From: Cryptomeria japonica
Taxonomy: Eukaryota; Streptophyta; Pinopsida; Cupressales; Cupressaceae
Direction: 5' to 3'
NCBI RefSeq assembly: GCF_030272615.1
Contig: NC_081408.1
Location: forward strand, 403,921,389 to 403,985,388
DNA: 64,000 nt
Every line of letters starts with the position of its first letter. Position 1 is the first letter of the stretch. Under the pieces are notes generated by a model. That model saw only the letters and a program-made list of their open reading frames with translations. It made no database searches and was not told the origin of the DNA. Shown here one piece after another: positions 38,401 through 48,787 of the stretch. The position numbers were made by a program, and so were the translations under genes.

Positions 38401-40724
38401 AGGAAATAGACTATAAATTTGCAATGTAAGTGTTTGAATAGAGGGGTGTAGGATAGTGTTTCACTATAGAATGGGAAACGAGAAATCTATGGATTCAAGG
38501 ATGAAATGAGAGGATCATATGAGAGAAATTATGGAGGAGAGAAATCATAAGAAAATTATGCTTTTACTGTCTCTACTTAGACTCCCAATCTACAATCTTC
38601 AAAGATGTTTGTTTCCCTACATGAAAAATGGAGTTCTCTTGGTCACCTAGAAGTGTTTGAATACTTGTGTGAGAATCTGGGTGCTTTAGAATATTTTTCT
38701 TTTTCTAAACTAACAGAAGAAGGATAAAAACTAATTTTATAGGCATTTCTTAGTAAGGTAGTCATTGAAAATGTAGTAAGGATGAAAGTTAAAACAGTTT
38801 TTCAATTTCAAAACTTAAATTTGAACATAAACATGAGAACTATATTATTCTTAGTTTTTTGACACAAGAATAAAACCAATACCCATATCCTAAGTTATTC
38901 AAGTGTTCAAACTTTCAAGGATAACTAAGAAGGGGTTCCTCGGGTTGATTATCCATGTTTCATATTTTTGTGATCATTGAAAGGCTAGAAAAAATATTAA
39001 GTGAAGCAAAAACATGACTAGGAGATTGTACACCAAAATTATCTACAAATTTAATTAGCATTGGCCTAGAGTCCTTGAGCTCCAATATTAGCTTCAAGAT
39101 TCTTGGAGTTACCTCCATGAGGTCAATATAGATATCTATTTACCCCTATGCTAGGGGTTTTTCATTATAGGTTTTTATTTTGTCTATGACCATGATGTCA
39201 TGCTTTAATGTCAAACTTTTGTCTAGGGTCAACATTCTCACATTCATAGCTATAATATCCATTGTTTAACATTGACATTGAATCTTTAATTTTATGCATG
39301 TTTGAGTTGGGATGTGCAAGATCCTACTACAATTGTAGAGTCTTGCTATGAAGCTATTGGTTTAATGCATTGGGTAGTTATTTGACATCTAATTTAGCTG
39401 CTTCGATATTTTATGATGCAGCATTTGTTAATATCTTTGTGGATTTTGACATATCTAAGGATCTCCCTATAACTATTTTTCTTTAGGTGGTAGACCGCCT
39501 AGAGATTCAGCATTTGAACTATGAGGGTTTACCTTTCTATTATCAACATTTGGGCACTTGGTTGTAGATTTTCTTCCTTCTAAACATAAGGTTATTGGTG
39601 TAGCTTCATGATGGAATGATGCTCTCCCCCACCAATGTATGGCTAATGTTTCTCTTAGTGGTTCTCCCTCTACCATGTTGTTTTCGCACTACTTGGAAGT
39701 TCCTTTGGATCTATCCATGCCTACTCCTTTAGATTATAGGTTGTTTACTTCTACTAGACAGGTGGTTTATTATTTACTAGTCTCAAAAGCCCCATTTTTA
39801 TAGCTACTAGAGATCGCTACCCTAGAAAGAAATACTCAAGACTCTCATTGTCATATGGAGTCTCTTGTTGATATGATGGATGTAGACTCCCCTCCTATGA
39901 AATCATATCACATTGGTGAGAGGTACATTGATCCTCGTATAGTTGCCAAACTCTTTGTTGTGAATGACAATGTCTCTTTGACCTTAGTGCATAAGAGGAA
40001 GAAAGGTCATTTAAAAAATATTTTGAAACCTCACAATTTGTTATTTCACTCTTAGCATAGAGGTCTAAGGGTGTCAAATCTAGTTTGAAAATTATGTAGT
40101 CTTGGTCCTATTTGGTCTTACAACATTGTTATCTTGTAGTGTTCCCACAATTGAATCATGTAGTGTTTGATGTGGATGTCCATTTATTAAATCACGTAGA
40201 TATTATTAATGGTCTATGATATTAGTGTTTGATTATTACAGAACCTTTATCAAATGCTAGATTTTGTTGTTATGTATATTTTGATTTTTATAAAAGACTT
40301 TTAAAATATAATAAATCTTATAATACATTTGAATCAAATTGTTATTTCTTTTATAATTTATTTTTGTGTTTAACAAATAATATTGTTATTTATTATTTAT
40401 ATCATTTATGATAATAAAATTTTGTTGCAATTTCAGGTAGCTGCATTATTTATAAGGCCGCAAAAAGATTCAAAAATTCGAAAATATTGGAATTGGTACC
40501 ATCATTGGTTTGGGCGGATTCTCCTTATTTTGGGTATTGCAAATATATTTTATGGAATTGATTTGGCAAATGCCGGAAGTTCATGGAACATTGGTTATGG
40601 CATTGCACTCGGACTTCTTGCTCTATCAATTTTACTTCTTGAGATAAAATTGTTTCTTTCAACTCCTCAAAAAACTACAAAGATTCCTCCTTCAACCTCG
40701 CCAACCTTTGACAATCATATATAA
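32429..40724 (+). CDS. Cytochrome b561 and DOMON domain-containing protein, four exons
   Basis: Exons 32429-32623, 35669-36074, 36667-36950 and 40437-40724 all have GT-AG borders, with phases 0, 1 and 0, and give 390 residues. Residues 1-25 are a signal peptide (FIFTLLVIVNGQ). A DOMON domain spans about 50-190 (WSFVLSATNRQSWIGIGFS, GSMVGSSAIVGWVD, YLAFQLQF). The b561 domain follows with five membrane helices and the conserved histidines H216 (KSHGVLG), H249 (FYLHIGFQ), H281 (DTHKAIG) and H317/H318 (NWYHHWFGR), which hold two hemes. Such proteins pass electrons across membranes, usually from ascorbate, with the DOMON domain outside the cell. It resembles Arabidopsis At3g07570-type members; that assignment is from memory. 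A second ATG at 32432 is an alternative start. It appears intact; length is normal for the family. Confidence 0.9.
32480..33925 (+). repeat. Tandem duplication of exon 1 and flanking intron
   Basis: The sequence from about 32480 to 33195 is repeated at about 33196 to 33925 with small indels (offset 716 bases at the start and 733 at the end). The second copy keeps the coding part from VNGQ-DTCTGNSQVFSSL to the donor site (AAGC-GTATGT) but lacks the start codon and most of the signal peptide. It also repeats the downstream intron piece. Confidence 0.88.
33926..35668. other. Rest of intron 1, nothing recognised
   Basis: No coding domain or terminal repeat seen. The acceptor TATTGCAG lies at 35661-35668. 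Confidence 0.5.
37355..37723 (+). repeat. Tandem direct repeat, two units of about 182 bp, in intron 3
   Basis: Unit one at 37355-37536 and unit two at 37537-37723 both run from CAAATGTT-TACTAGTA to AGAATACTTTTACC, with roughly one difference in 12-15 bases. Confidence 0.88.
39280..40060 (+). pseudogene. LINE ORF1 remnant inside intron 3
   Basis: The stretch near 39430-39560 reads FVDFDISKDLP and then LNYEGLPFYYQHLGTW. It corresponds to the DUF4283/zinc-knuckle junction of the LINE ORF1s at 42.5 and 49.5 kb (LDYEGLPF-C-C). The knuckle cysteines are lost. A later WNDA matches the WWKDA position. It is on the sense strand of the host gene and too decayed to encode protein. Confidence 0.6.
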
Positions 40725-41411
40725 GTTTTTGTATAACACAATTCTATTTTGTAGAATACAGGAAAATAGTTAAACATTTCTATAACAGTTTTAGATGATT
40801 ATTTAAATTTATCAGACATTTATTCTTTTGTATACATATTTTTAAAAGGAGTGAGAAACTTGTGTATCTATATTTGGATTTATTTTTTATATTTCATATA
40901 TAATGAAACGATATCATGCTCATTAAACATAGTGGAAAATTTAGTGAAATGTAATCATGCTCATTAAAAATATAGGAAATTGAAATTGAAATTATACACA
41001 TTATGATTCACTCTTAATTAATACATTCAAATATTTTATTATTTATTGTATAAATTGATTGTTTTTAGTCATATTTAATTATACATAACTGCATTTCATT
41101 TTGGAAAAGATTTCATTGTTATTAATCTAATTATTTTTAAAATGTATATATTGATTAAAATTATAAATGATTTTATTTTTATTTATTTAAGAATTATTTT
41201 ATTTGCATAAGCTATATGGGAAAAAGGATGGATGAGTTTAAGGGGCTCTTCTATATCTTAGAAATGTACTTCAAAATAACTCTTAAATAGTTAAAATAAA
41301 TATTATGTATTTCAGTTTTTTTTTTGTTAAATTAGTTATTTGTATTTATCAATTATCTTCAACAAAGTAATTGTTTGTACATTGTAATTGTAGATGCTAA
41401 AGTATATTTAT
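40725..41411. other. 3' flank of the b561-DOMON gene
   Basis: AT-rich downstream DNA. AATAAA-like signals are not clearly defined. No gene was seen. Confidence 0.4.
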
Positions 41412-41413
41412 CT

Positions 41414-41415
<2 letters not shown>

Positions 41416-41458
<43 letters not shown>
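41416..41458. repeat. (AT)n microsatellite
   Basis: About 20 uninterrupted TA units. Confidence 0.92.
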
Positions 41459-41460
<2 letters not shown>

Positions 41461-41526
41461 ACACGAAAAAATATATAAAATATAAATATATTTTTTAAAA
41501 ATAAAATTAAAAATTAAAACATAATC

Positions 41527-41715
41527 AATATTGTATGTGGTTTTTGGATTTGATTGTGTAAAAAAAAAGTAAACATCAACGTTTCAAATCACACTCCATG
41601 ATCTTACAACTCCTTGAGCTCTCTACATCCTGATGATGAATCAAGCAATGTGATTTGAAAAATTGATGTTTGAAAAAAAATTACACAATCAAATCCATAA
41701 ACTACATTCAATATT
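41527..41715. mobile_element. Fold-back (MITE-like) inverted repeat
   Basis: An arm of about 65 bases at 41527-41593 (from AATATTGTATGTGG to CAAATCACA) is repeated inverted at about 41650-41715 with few mismatches. The loop is about 55 bases. A 13-bp direct repeat, AAACATAATCAAT, occurs at 41517-41529 and 41745-41757 and might be its target duplication, although it does not sit exactly at the arm ends. There is no coding capacity. Confidence 0.6.
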
Positions 41716-41778
41716 TGAATAGATTGTGGATAGCTAATAGCTCTAAACATAATCAATTCTATATTTAAAAAAAAATAA

Positions 41779-41796
41779 AAAAATAAAATAATTGTT
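41779..41796. repeat. 18-bp target-site duplication, left copy
   Basis: AAAAATAAAATAATTGTT, identical to 43394-43411. It flanks the minus-strand LINE copy on its 3' side. Confidence 0.85.
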
Positions 41797-43393
41797 TTTT
41801 ATTACGTGAAAAATAGATTTTGAAGGGACTCGAAACCCTTTACAAATCAAACATGGGATAGAACTCGACCTCTCAACAAAGAGGAGAGAGCCACAACCAA
41901 AAAATAGAGTCTGCCCCGAAAGACAGCAGGCAACCCAACCAAAGACAGGGCCAGAAAAACCAACCCAAACAACAAACTACAAGGGCCCTCAAGATTTACA
42001 ACTGGCCTTGTGCGAATGAAGAGTCATATCAAAAGAAGGCTTGGACATCTTTAAATGCTTCCCCTCTATAGTAATCCATCCTTCTTCAACTTTAACTGCC
42101 GCAATAGACCAATCTGAAGAACCTAGCACCGATCTATCTGGAATGGAAAAAAGAGCAGCAATAGAGGGAGCAGCAACCGTCGTAGACACACGACCACATC
42201 CAGCAGATGGGGCAAAAGTTGTATCAACACGCGATGAAGCAGCCGGCAGGGTAAGAGACAGCAAACCATTTTCAGCAGAAGAGACAGCAACATCTTGTAT
42301 CACAGCATCTTTAATCACAGAAACATCCTTTGTGGCATCCGAAGAATCTTTCATTGCCATTAAAGAAACCGAACTAGCCATAGTAGAAGCCCAAGCATCC
42401 AGCGACTCTGTAGAAGAGTCCAAAGATTTCTTTATCGTGTAATGTTGGTATGAGGCCCCCGACCACCATGAAGCCACGAGATTTTTCTTCTCAAGCCCAC
42501 AATTCCCATCTGCATGGCCAGTTTTAAAGCATCTACGACACTTGAAAGGAATACCTTCGTAATCCAAAGTTTGGAACCAGCTGCCAAAACAGGAATTAAT
42601 GACAATCTCAGCTGGTAGTCCCTTAGACACATCTAGCTCCACGAGAATGCGAGCAAAAGTAGTATAATACAACCCAAAGGATTCATTATCCACCATAATG
42701 AAACTCCCAATAGCATCACGAATTTCCTCAAAGAGAGAATCGGCCCACAAATGGAGAGGAAGGTAAGGAAGCCGAAACCAAACCAGAATTTTGTTGAACT
42801 TCTCAGAAAGGGGGTTAAAATCAGAGTGCCAAGGTTTGGCCAAAAGCGACATATTATCTTTCTCATAGAAAAAAATTTCACATAGAATTTTTCTTCTATC
42901 CTTAGCATTCTCAAATTTAGCAACAAAAAAACCTTTAGCCATAGGGTATATGTGAACTGTACCAGAAATGAGAGGGTCCCAGTGATGAGAGATCCATTTA
43001 TGCAACTCTGGGAGGCTGGGCCAAATACCCTTGAATATACAGATGGCACTATGCTTCGTAAAAACCTTCACCTTGTTCTCTATTTCCCTATCGGAGTCCT
43101 TATTCACATTGATAGAGGCGGCATAGGAGACAAGGATAAACCCCCTGCCTCCCCCTCTGCGTGAATTTGAGGCAGGAATCCGCTACACCTGAGCAGAGCC
43201 GAGGCGATGGCCCTCAGTAGCCACCAACACCTAGGAGAGACTTGCACGACCAAGAGCATTGGTGGCTACCAAGTCCGAGTCACCATCGAGGAGAGCAAAT
43301 GTAGGGGAGCGGGCAGGAGCAGCAGGCAGGAGAAATTTTGAATCCATTTCTCAGTTGGGAGAATTGTTAATTGCTTGAGGACAAGCAATTTTC
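41797..43393 (-). mobile_element. ORF1-only LINE copy, complete at both ends
   Basis: The copy lies between two identical 18-bp direct repeats. Read on the minus strand it has a leader of about 46 bases, a 454-codon ORF1 (43347-41986), a 3' untranslated region of about 190 bases and an A-rich 3' end (CACGTAATAAAA). No endonuclease or RT is present. It is not simply 5'-truncated, because the 5' start codon and the tail are both kept. The structure is like HAL1 of mammals, a LINE derivative with ORF1 only. Confidence 0.75.
41986..43347 (-). pseudogene. LINE ORF1 protein, DUF4283 type with CCHC knuckle, two amber stops
   Basis: The ATG at 43347-43345 and the TGA at 41986-41988 bound one frame of 454 codons with only two TAG codons (near residues 39 and 54); no frameshift is seen. 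From residue 80 on it is open. FTKHSAICIFKGIWPSL and AKPWHSDFNPLSEKFNK belong to the DUF4283 RNA-binding domain. LDYEGIPFKCRRCFKTG and the following H and C make the CCHC knuckle. The C-terminal third is Ser/Ala/Val-rich and low in complexity. ORF1 proteins bind LINE RNA. Both stops could be CAG to TAG changes. Confidence 0.75.
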
Positions 43394-43411
43394 AAAAATA
43401 AAATAATTGTT
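43394..43411. repeat. 18-bp target-site duplication, right copy
   Basis: Identical to 41779-41796. Confidence 0.85.
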
Positions 43412-43799
43412 ATATTACAAAAAGTATATATATATAATGTTTAAATAAACTAATAATAATAGAATATATGCAAAGTTCTATATAATATATAATTTTTGAA
43501 GTTTTAAACAATAACATATATATTGCATATATACTTTACATTTTATATTTAACAATTTATATATTTAATAATACTTAGAAATACTAAAAGTTGTTTTGTT
43601 TATAAAAGATTACATATAGAGATGTTTGGATTATTCTATATACTTTTATGTTATTATATAATTAGTTTTTGAAGGGGTGAACGCTCTTGACTTGGAGCTA
43701 TGAATCGATGAGGTCACCCACTATATAAGCATTCAACAATAATACCCCAATGGAGTTTGAACCTTGATCACAGGAACAACATCATTACTTAACCATCAC
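43412..43799. other. AT-rich spacer
   Basis: Nothing recognised between the LINE copies. Confidence 0.4.
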
Positions 43800-43810
43800 A
43801 CTATGTCAAT

Positions 43811-44250
43811 ATTTTTTATTAAGAAAGTACCAAGAACACGGATTTTTACCTCTAATGAGGCTAGACAAGTGAAAAGGGAAAAAACCTGTCAAACTGACAA
43901 CTACCCAAACCCACCTCAAGGAAGGGGGGAGACACTCAAGCCATGACAAGTAGGGGTTTGGAGGAGGACTTCCCCTTCCGCCTCTGGCAAACCACAATCC
44001 AAGCGATACTGTCATTAGGACGATCAAGAGAGAGGTCTAGGGCGAGGACCTTGTAGGGTTACAATCAGTAGTGCTAACAGAGTGCTATAGAACAACAACA
44101 ATCTATTACAGAACAACAATAGGTTGTTGCAGAGGGACATCATCAGGAGTAGAAACAATAGCAGCATCAACAGGAGAAGAAAGGAGCAGCAAAACAGGAG
44201 CAACTGGAGTTGAATCCACATGGACGAAAGAGGCCACAATCGTGGCATCA
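43811..44250 (-). mobile_element. 5'-truncated LINE 3' fragment, 440 bp
   Basis: Flanked by ACTATGTCAAT at 43800-43810 and 44251-44261 (11-bp TSD). The minus-strand 3' end (CTTTCTTAATAAAAAAT) and the GACTTCCCCTTCCGCCT segment match the copy at 48788-50368, so both belong to one subfamily. It keeps only the 3' region and the end of the ORF1 tail. Confidence 0.7.
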
Positions 44251-44261
44251 ACTATGTCAAT

Positions 44262-44408
44262 GTTTTTTATTACGTGAAAAACAGGTTTTGAAGGGACCTG
44301 AAACCCTTTACAAATCAAACAAGGGATAGAACTTGACCACTCAACAAAGAGGAGAGAGCCACAACCAAAAAACAGAGTCTGCCCCAAAAGACAGCAGGCA
44401 ACCCAACC
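44262..44408 (-). repeat. LINE 3' tail, about 146 bp, shared with 41797-41943
   Basis: The first 146 bases (TTTTATTACGTGAAAAACAGG onward to GGCAACCCAACCAAA) match 41797-41943 at about nine bases in ten. Beyond 44408 the two copies are unrelated, so the same tail is joined to a different sequence. Confidence 0.8.
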
Positions 44409-45270
44409 AAATTCCACTTAATGCTTGGTAAATCACAGCCGCATATTCTCCAATACTAATGATGTTATTGGTGGACCGCTCAGGAAGCCACCACTCCGTA
44501 GCTTCAGTCAAGTTTCTGAAGGGCGCCATGTCTCCATTGAACACCGCGCACCGGAACACTTCCCATGCGTTCCCCCCAAACACCTTCAGTCCCTCGCGCT
44601 CCTCTAGCCACACTTCCTACTAGGCCAACTCATGCCTGGTATCACTATCCATAGAACCACCATTGTCCTCATCAGATTCCTCAGGGGCATCCTCTGGTTC
44701 CAAGGACGGGGAATCCTCAACCTGGAAATATATCTTTAATATGCTCACTTTGGTTCCCTCATCTAGGCTTAGGATGTCATTAGCCACATTGTCCGCGATG
44801 AATGGTTTCACAAAGCCATCAAAAAGTTCCACTGCACGTTCCCCTAATTCTATGACATCGATCAAGGGCATAAGAACCACCTCCAGAATAGTAGCATCAC
44901 ACCAGTATCATTCGAAATTGAGACCGATGACAATTAATCCCCGGATAGCATCATATACGAAGTCTTCAGTGACAAATAGATTTCTTAGTTGAGTTCCCAA
45001 TGCATTGCTACAATTGACACAGCTAACATCTCCGAAATAAGCCATTCGCTACCACGACACAGACAACACTATGTAACATATCCATTGGCAAGTATTTATG
45101 GAAAGGAGCATGTACCAGATCCCAATTATCATCATTCTACCAAAATCCACCACATTCTAAATCTGAACTGAAGCAATCTCATAGTGAAGATGTGTCCCAA
45201 ACTGCATCCAGTACTTCCTAAGTGCACAGGCCAAGACATATCCATGTGATGTACCAATCTGTCGTCAATT
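44409..45270 (-). pseudogene. Unrecognised protein frame joined to a LINE 3' tail
   Basis: On the minus strand a single frame runs about 860 bases with only five stops, two of them adjacent at about 44617-44622. Recognisable stretches are CALRKYWMQFGTHLHYEI, RMAYFGDVSCVNCSNALG, EDFVYDAIRGLIVIGLNF, ERAVELFDGFVKPFI, an acidic Glu/Asp/Ser-rich linker, then KVFGGNAWEVFRCAVF and SIGEYAAVIYQALSGIW, where the frame enters the LINE tail. I cannot assign a family. Preservation of one frame suggests a former real protein. It could be a host transcript captured by LINE machinery, or a LINE's own accessory ORF. Confidence 0.5.
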
Positions 45271-45399
45271 TTAGATATCGAGATCACAGCGTAGACACCA
45301 TGCCTCTTTTAATCAGATTTGTACTCGTCTACATGTTACAGAGGCATATATCACTGCCACCTATAACCCAAGATCAGGTGCAAATCAAATTAAAGTTGG

Positions 45400-47545
45400 T
45401 TTGTTATCCAATACCTTGTCACGGGGAAACACAATAGTCCTTCAAGCATTGTCTTGTGATATCATTGGCAGCCAAGACATGACTGAAAGAGACAAGACCA
45501 TCATTCCTCTCAATCCCAAGGTTTTCCAAAAAGTCTGCTACTTGATTGCCCTCTCTATACACATGAGTTATTTCATAGCTATTGATTGATTTGAGGTGAT
45601 CGAATATTATTGGCAACCACTTTTTGAGTTTCCAGTTATGAAAGTTTGACTTAATAACCCCATTTATAATAATATGCGTCTCCTTCGATGGTGACATGAG
45701 TGATCTTTTGCTGAATACAGAGTCATAAACCTGCCTCTAGAGCTCGGATCTCAGTTTCATTGTTTGTTGCAAATCCAATCCCTTCATACAGTCCACTAAT
45801 AATATTACCACATTCATCTCGGATTATGGCACCAATACCGGATTCCCCAGGGTTCCCTCTACTAGCTCCATCAAAATTGAGTTTTGTCCAATCTTTAGGA
45901 GGGGCCTTCCATCTGACTGAGTTTCTATCGACAGACTTCAAAGGGGGGGCAAAATTATCTAATCTTTTAAGAGACCAATGCTTTTCCATTTGGTTGTCCC
46001 AGTTATTGTATATTTTAGGGCCGTCGTTTAGTATCTTACCATTTATCACATCCTCGATTGCACCTTTATTTTGTCTATCAACATAATATTTGACAGTGAT
46101 GTTTCTTTGAAAATTCTTCTATTTCTTTCCTTCCAAATGTGCCAAACAATCATAGATGGACCAATCATCCATAGATCACTCCATCTTGCCTTTGTCTGAT
46201 TGGCCAGGAAAGCAAGAAGTCCAAGAGCATTTCATTCTTAGCCGTAGTCCAATTTATTTGGGCGAGGAACTAGTTCCAACAAATTTCTGCCACTGGACAA
46301 CTGAAGAGTAAGTGGTTGGCAGTCTCTTCGTCTGCACAATACATCACACATTGATTGGGACTCGAGATGCCTATAGTTTTAAGTCTATCACCAGTGAGGA
46401 TTCTACCATGTAGTGCAATCCACAGAATGCCCCAGCTTTTGGCAATATTTTATTACTCCAACATAGTTTATGAGGCCACGCATCACAGGTACCCCTTTGT
46501 CTTTGTATTTCATATCCAAGTTTGACAATATACTCCCTGGACTTTGAGGCGCACCAAAATATGCTATCTTCTTCTCTAGAGGCTGGTATTTTCCTATCTT
46601 TTATAACTTCCCAAAGTTTCGCACACAATACTAGGTTACCAATATTGATTCTTTTCCATTTTCTCAGACCACTTGTGCCCTCATGAGTTTCCATATAATT
46701 GCATACATGTCGCCCAATGCAATCCTTGACTAGATTTATCCACTCCTTATCTTCAAATGTTTCAGAGAAGATGGAAATTATTTCCATGAATCTCTCCAAA
46801 ACATTGTGGATCTGCCATGAAATATGCTCAGTGATAATGTGTCTGCAATCCCATAGGAAGTTCCATGTAGCCGAGCCCCGACCCGAATTGGCCACTGTGA
46901 GAATTCGGTTGGGGTCGTTCGAGTCCAGATATTTCTTTCGAAACAATCTAACCCAGAGTTTTTGAGGTTCTTTACACATTTTTCAGGAGAGCTTAGCACC
47001 AAGGGCAGAATTTTGAAGCTCCATTCTCCTTAAGTCGACTCCCCCATCTTCCTTAATTAAGCACAGTGCGCCCCAGTTGATAAGTGGTATTTTCCTGTTG
47101 TCTTTGGCACCATCCCAAATAATTTTCTTGAGCAGATTGTTCAGACTTTTTCTAGCAATGAACGACATTTTGAAGCAGGACATACTGTATATTGGAATGG
47201 CAGATAAAACTGATTTAATCATGGTTATTCTGCCCCCGTGGGACAACCACCTATTCTTCCAATTCTCTGATTTTACCTAGCATGTGTTTATAACATCATC
47301 CCAAATTTGGGATTGTCTACATCCTTTGTCAATCTGAATCCCCAAGTATTTGATCGAGAGCTCGGCAACTTTTATATTCAAGTGTTGTGCAATTCTCATC
47401 TAAACCATCTTATTAGTATTAAAGAAGAGCAATTGAGACTTCTCTCTATTCATAACTTGTCCCGATGCCATTGTATATTCCTCCAGTGTGTTCTTGATAC
47501 CCATTGCTTCCCGGATGGAGTATAGAATGCACTTTATGGTCATGC
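45400..47545 (-). pseudogene. LINE ORF2, 5'-truncated: RT C-terminus, zf-RVT, RNase H
   Basis: From 47545 down: an RT thumb region (GGRITMIKSVLSAIPIYSMS, IIWDGAKDNRKIPLINW), then a zf-RVT zinc region near 46365-46260 (QCVMYCADEETANHLLFSC). RNase H is at about 45920-45460, with WTKLNFDGASRGNPGESGIG, ETEIRALEAGL and, after a frameshift, HVYREGNQVADFLENLG. Endonuclease and RT catalytic core are missing, as in a typical 5'-truncated LINE. A few stops and one frameshift inactivate it. It differs in sequence from the LINE at 6-12 kb. Confidence 0.85.
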
Positions 47546-48775
47546 TTAAAAAAAAATTATGAAATATAAGTATTAAGCTTCAATGGACTAGAAACTTACA
47601 TTTTCTCTATTATGTTTCAATTATGTATCTATGGCCTTGAACTTGTTTATATGGCTCTAAATATACTATATGACCTTGATCTTTACATTTTGATTCTGCA
47701 TATTATTATTCACCTCTGATATCTAAAAACATTGGAATGTCATTATAAATTGTGTTAGGTAAGGGAAGTCATATGGTTTCTCAAGTTACACCTTAGTCAA
47801 ACCTCTTGATTGATTCAATGAGTTGGAATAAGTTTGAAGGATTTCCAAGTGAAAATAAAAATTCCTATGTTTAATTCTATGATTATAAATGTTTATGTTG
47901 TATTATTAGATGTAATAATCTGCCTATGAGATGATGAGTGGATCTTGTTGGATGTCTAAAATGAACTAGGGATTTTCCCCTTTATGCAATACTCTAGCCA
48001 ATGGACAATGAGTAGTTTGGAGGCAAGTTTGCTAGGGCTCATGATTATATTTGATGTAAGAAATTGGAGTTCAATCCCACATACAATTCCAAACCAAGTT
48101 CAAGACCACACTTATAATCTTAAAGCAAGACTAGAAACAAATATATTTGAGAGTAGGATCCAAATTGGTTGGGAACAAAGACTAAAAATCAAATAAAATA
48201 CAAGATAAATACTAACTCTTACACAAAATGCATCATTTGAAAATATATATTTTTATTGGAACAAGAGATCAAATATACAAAATGAATTGGAAAAGAGTTG
48301 GAGGCACTTTCACCATTATCAATAAAAATGCCCCAATACTCAAAAAAATATGCATCATTTTAAATTATATCTAATGAACTACCCTAAAATAATTGCACTT
48401 ACTATATGTTATGTAATCCACTATTCATGTGTAAGTAATGGAAATAGTACTCATTATAGTCAACATTTTTCTCTAAAGATAAATTTATGTGAACATGAAG
48501 ATCACATTATAAATTAAAAAGGTGTCAATCAAATGGATAAATTGTGTTTCAAAGGAATAAAAAACGGTTATTAAAATAAATCATTTATTACATATATTTA
48601 ATTTTTTTGGACTATAATATTATTATGTTTAAGTTTAGTATTATTAAGTTTGAAGTTAAATATCTCTCTCAGCATAATTATTTTTTGGGGAACAATATTA
48701 ATTTTATCAATACAAAATGTAGTGCTCAATATTAGCAAAAACCTTATCTTTTTTATAACATGTGATGTTATATGT
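47546..48775. other. AT-rich intergenic DNA
   Basis: No gene, terminal repeat or domain recognised. Confidence 0.45.
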
Positions 48776-48787
48776 GTATGGTTGCAT
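48776..48787. repeat. 12-bp target-site duplication, left copy
   Basis: GTATGGTTGCAT; the right copy at 50369-50380 is GTATGGCTGCAT, one mismatch. Confidence 0.75.

Noticed and set aside
42041-42442. 133-codon plus-strand frame
   Set aside because: Antisense of the ORF1 C-terminal low-complexity tail.
45063-45075. CACTATGTAACAT as right TSD for the tail copy at 44262
   Set aside because: Needs several mismatches and lies inside the continuing protein frame.
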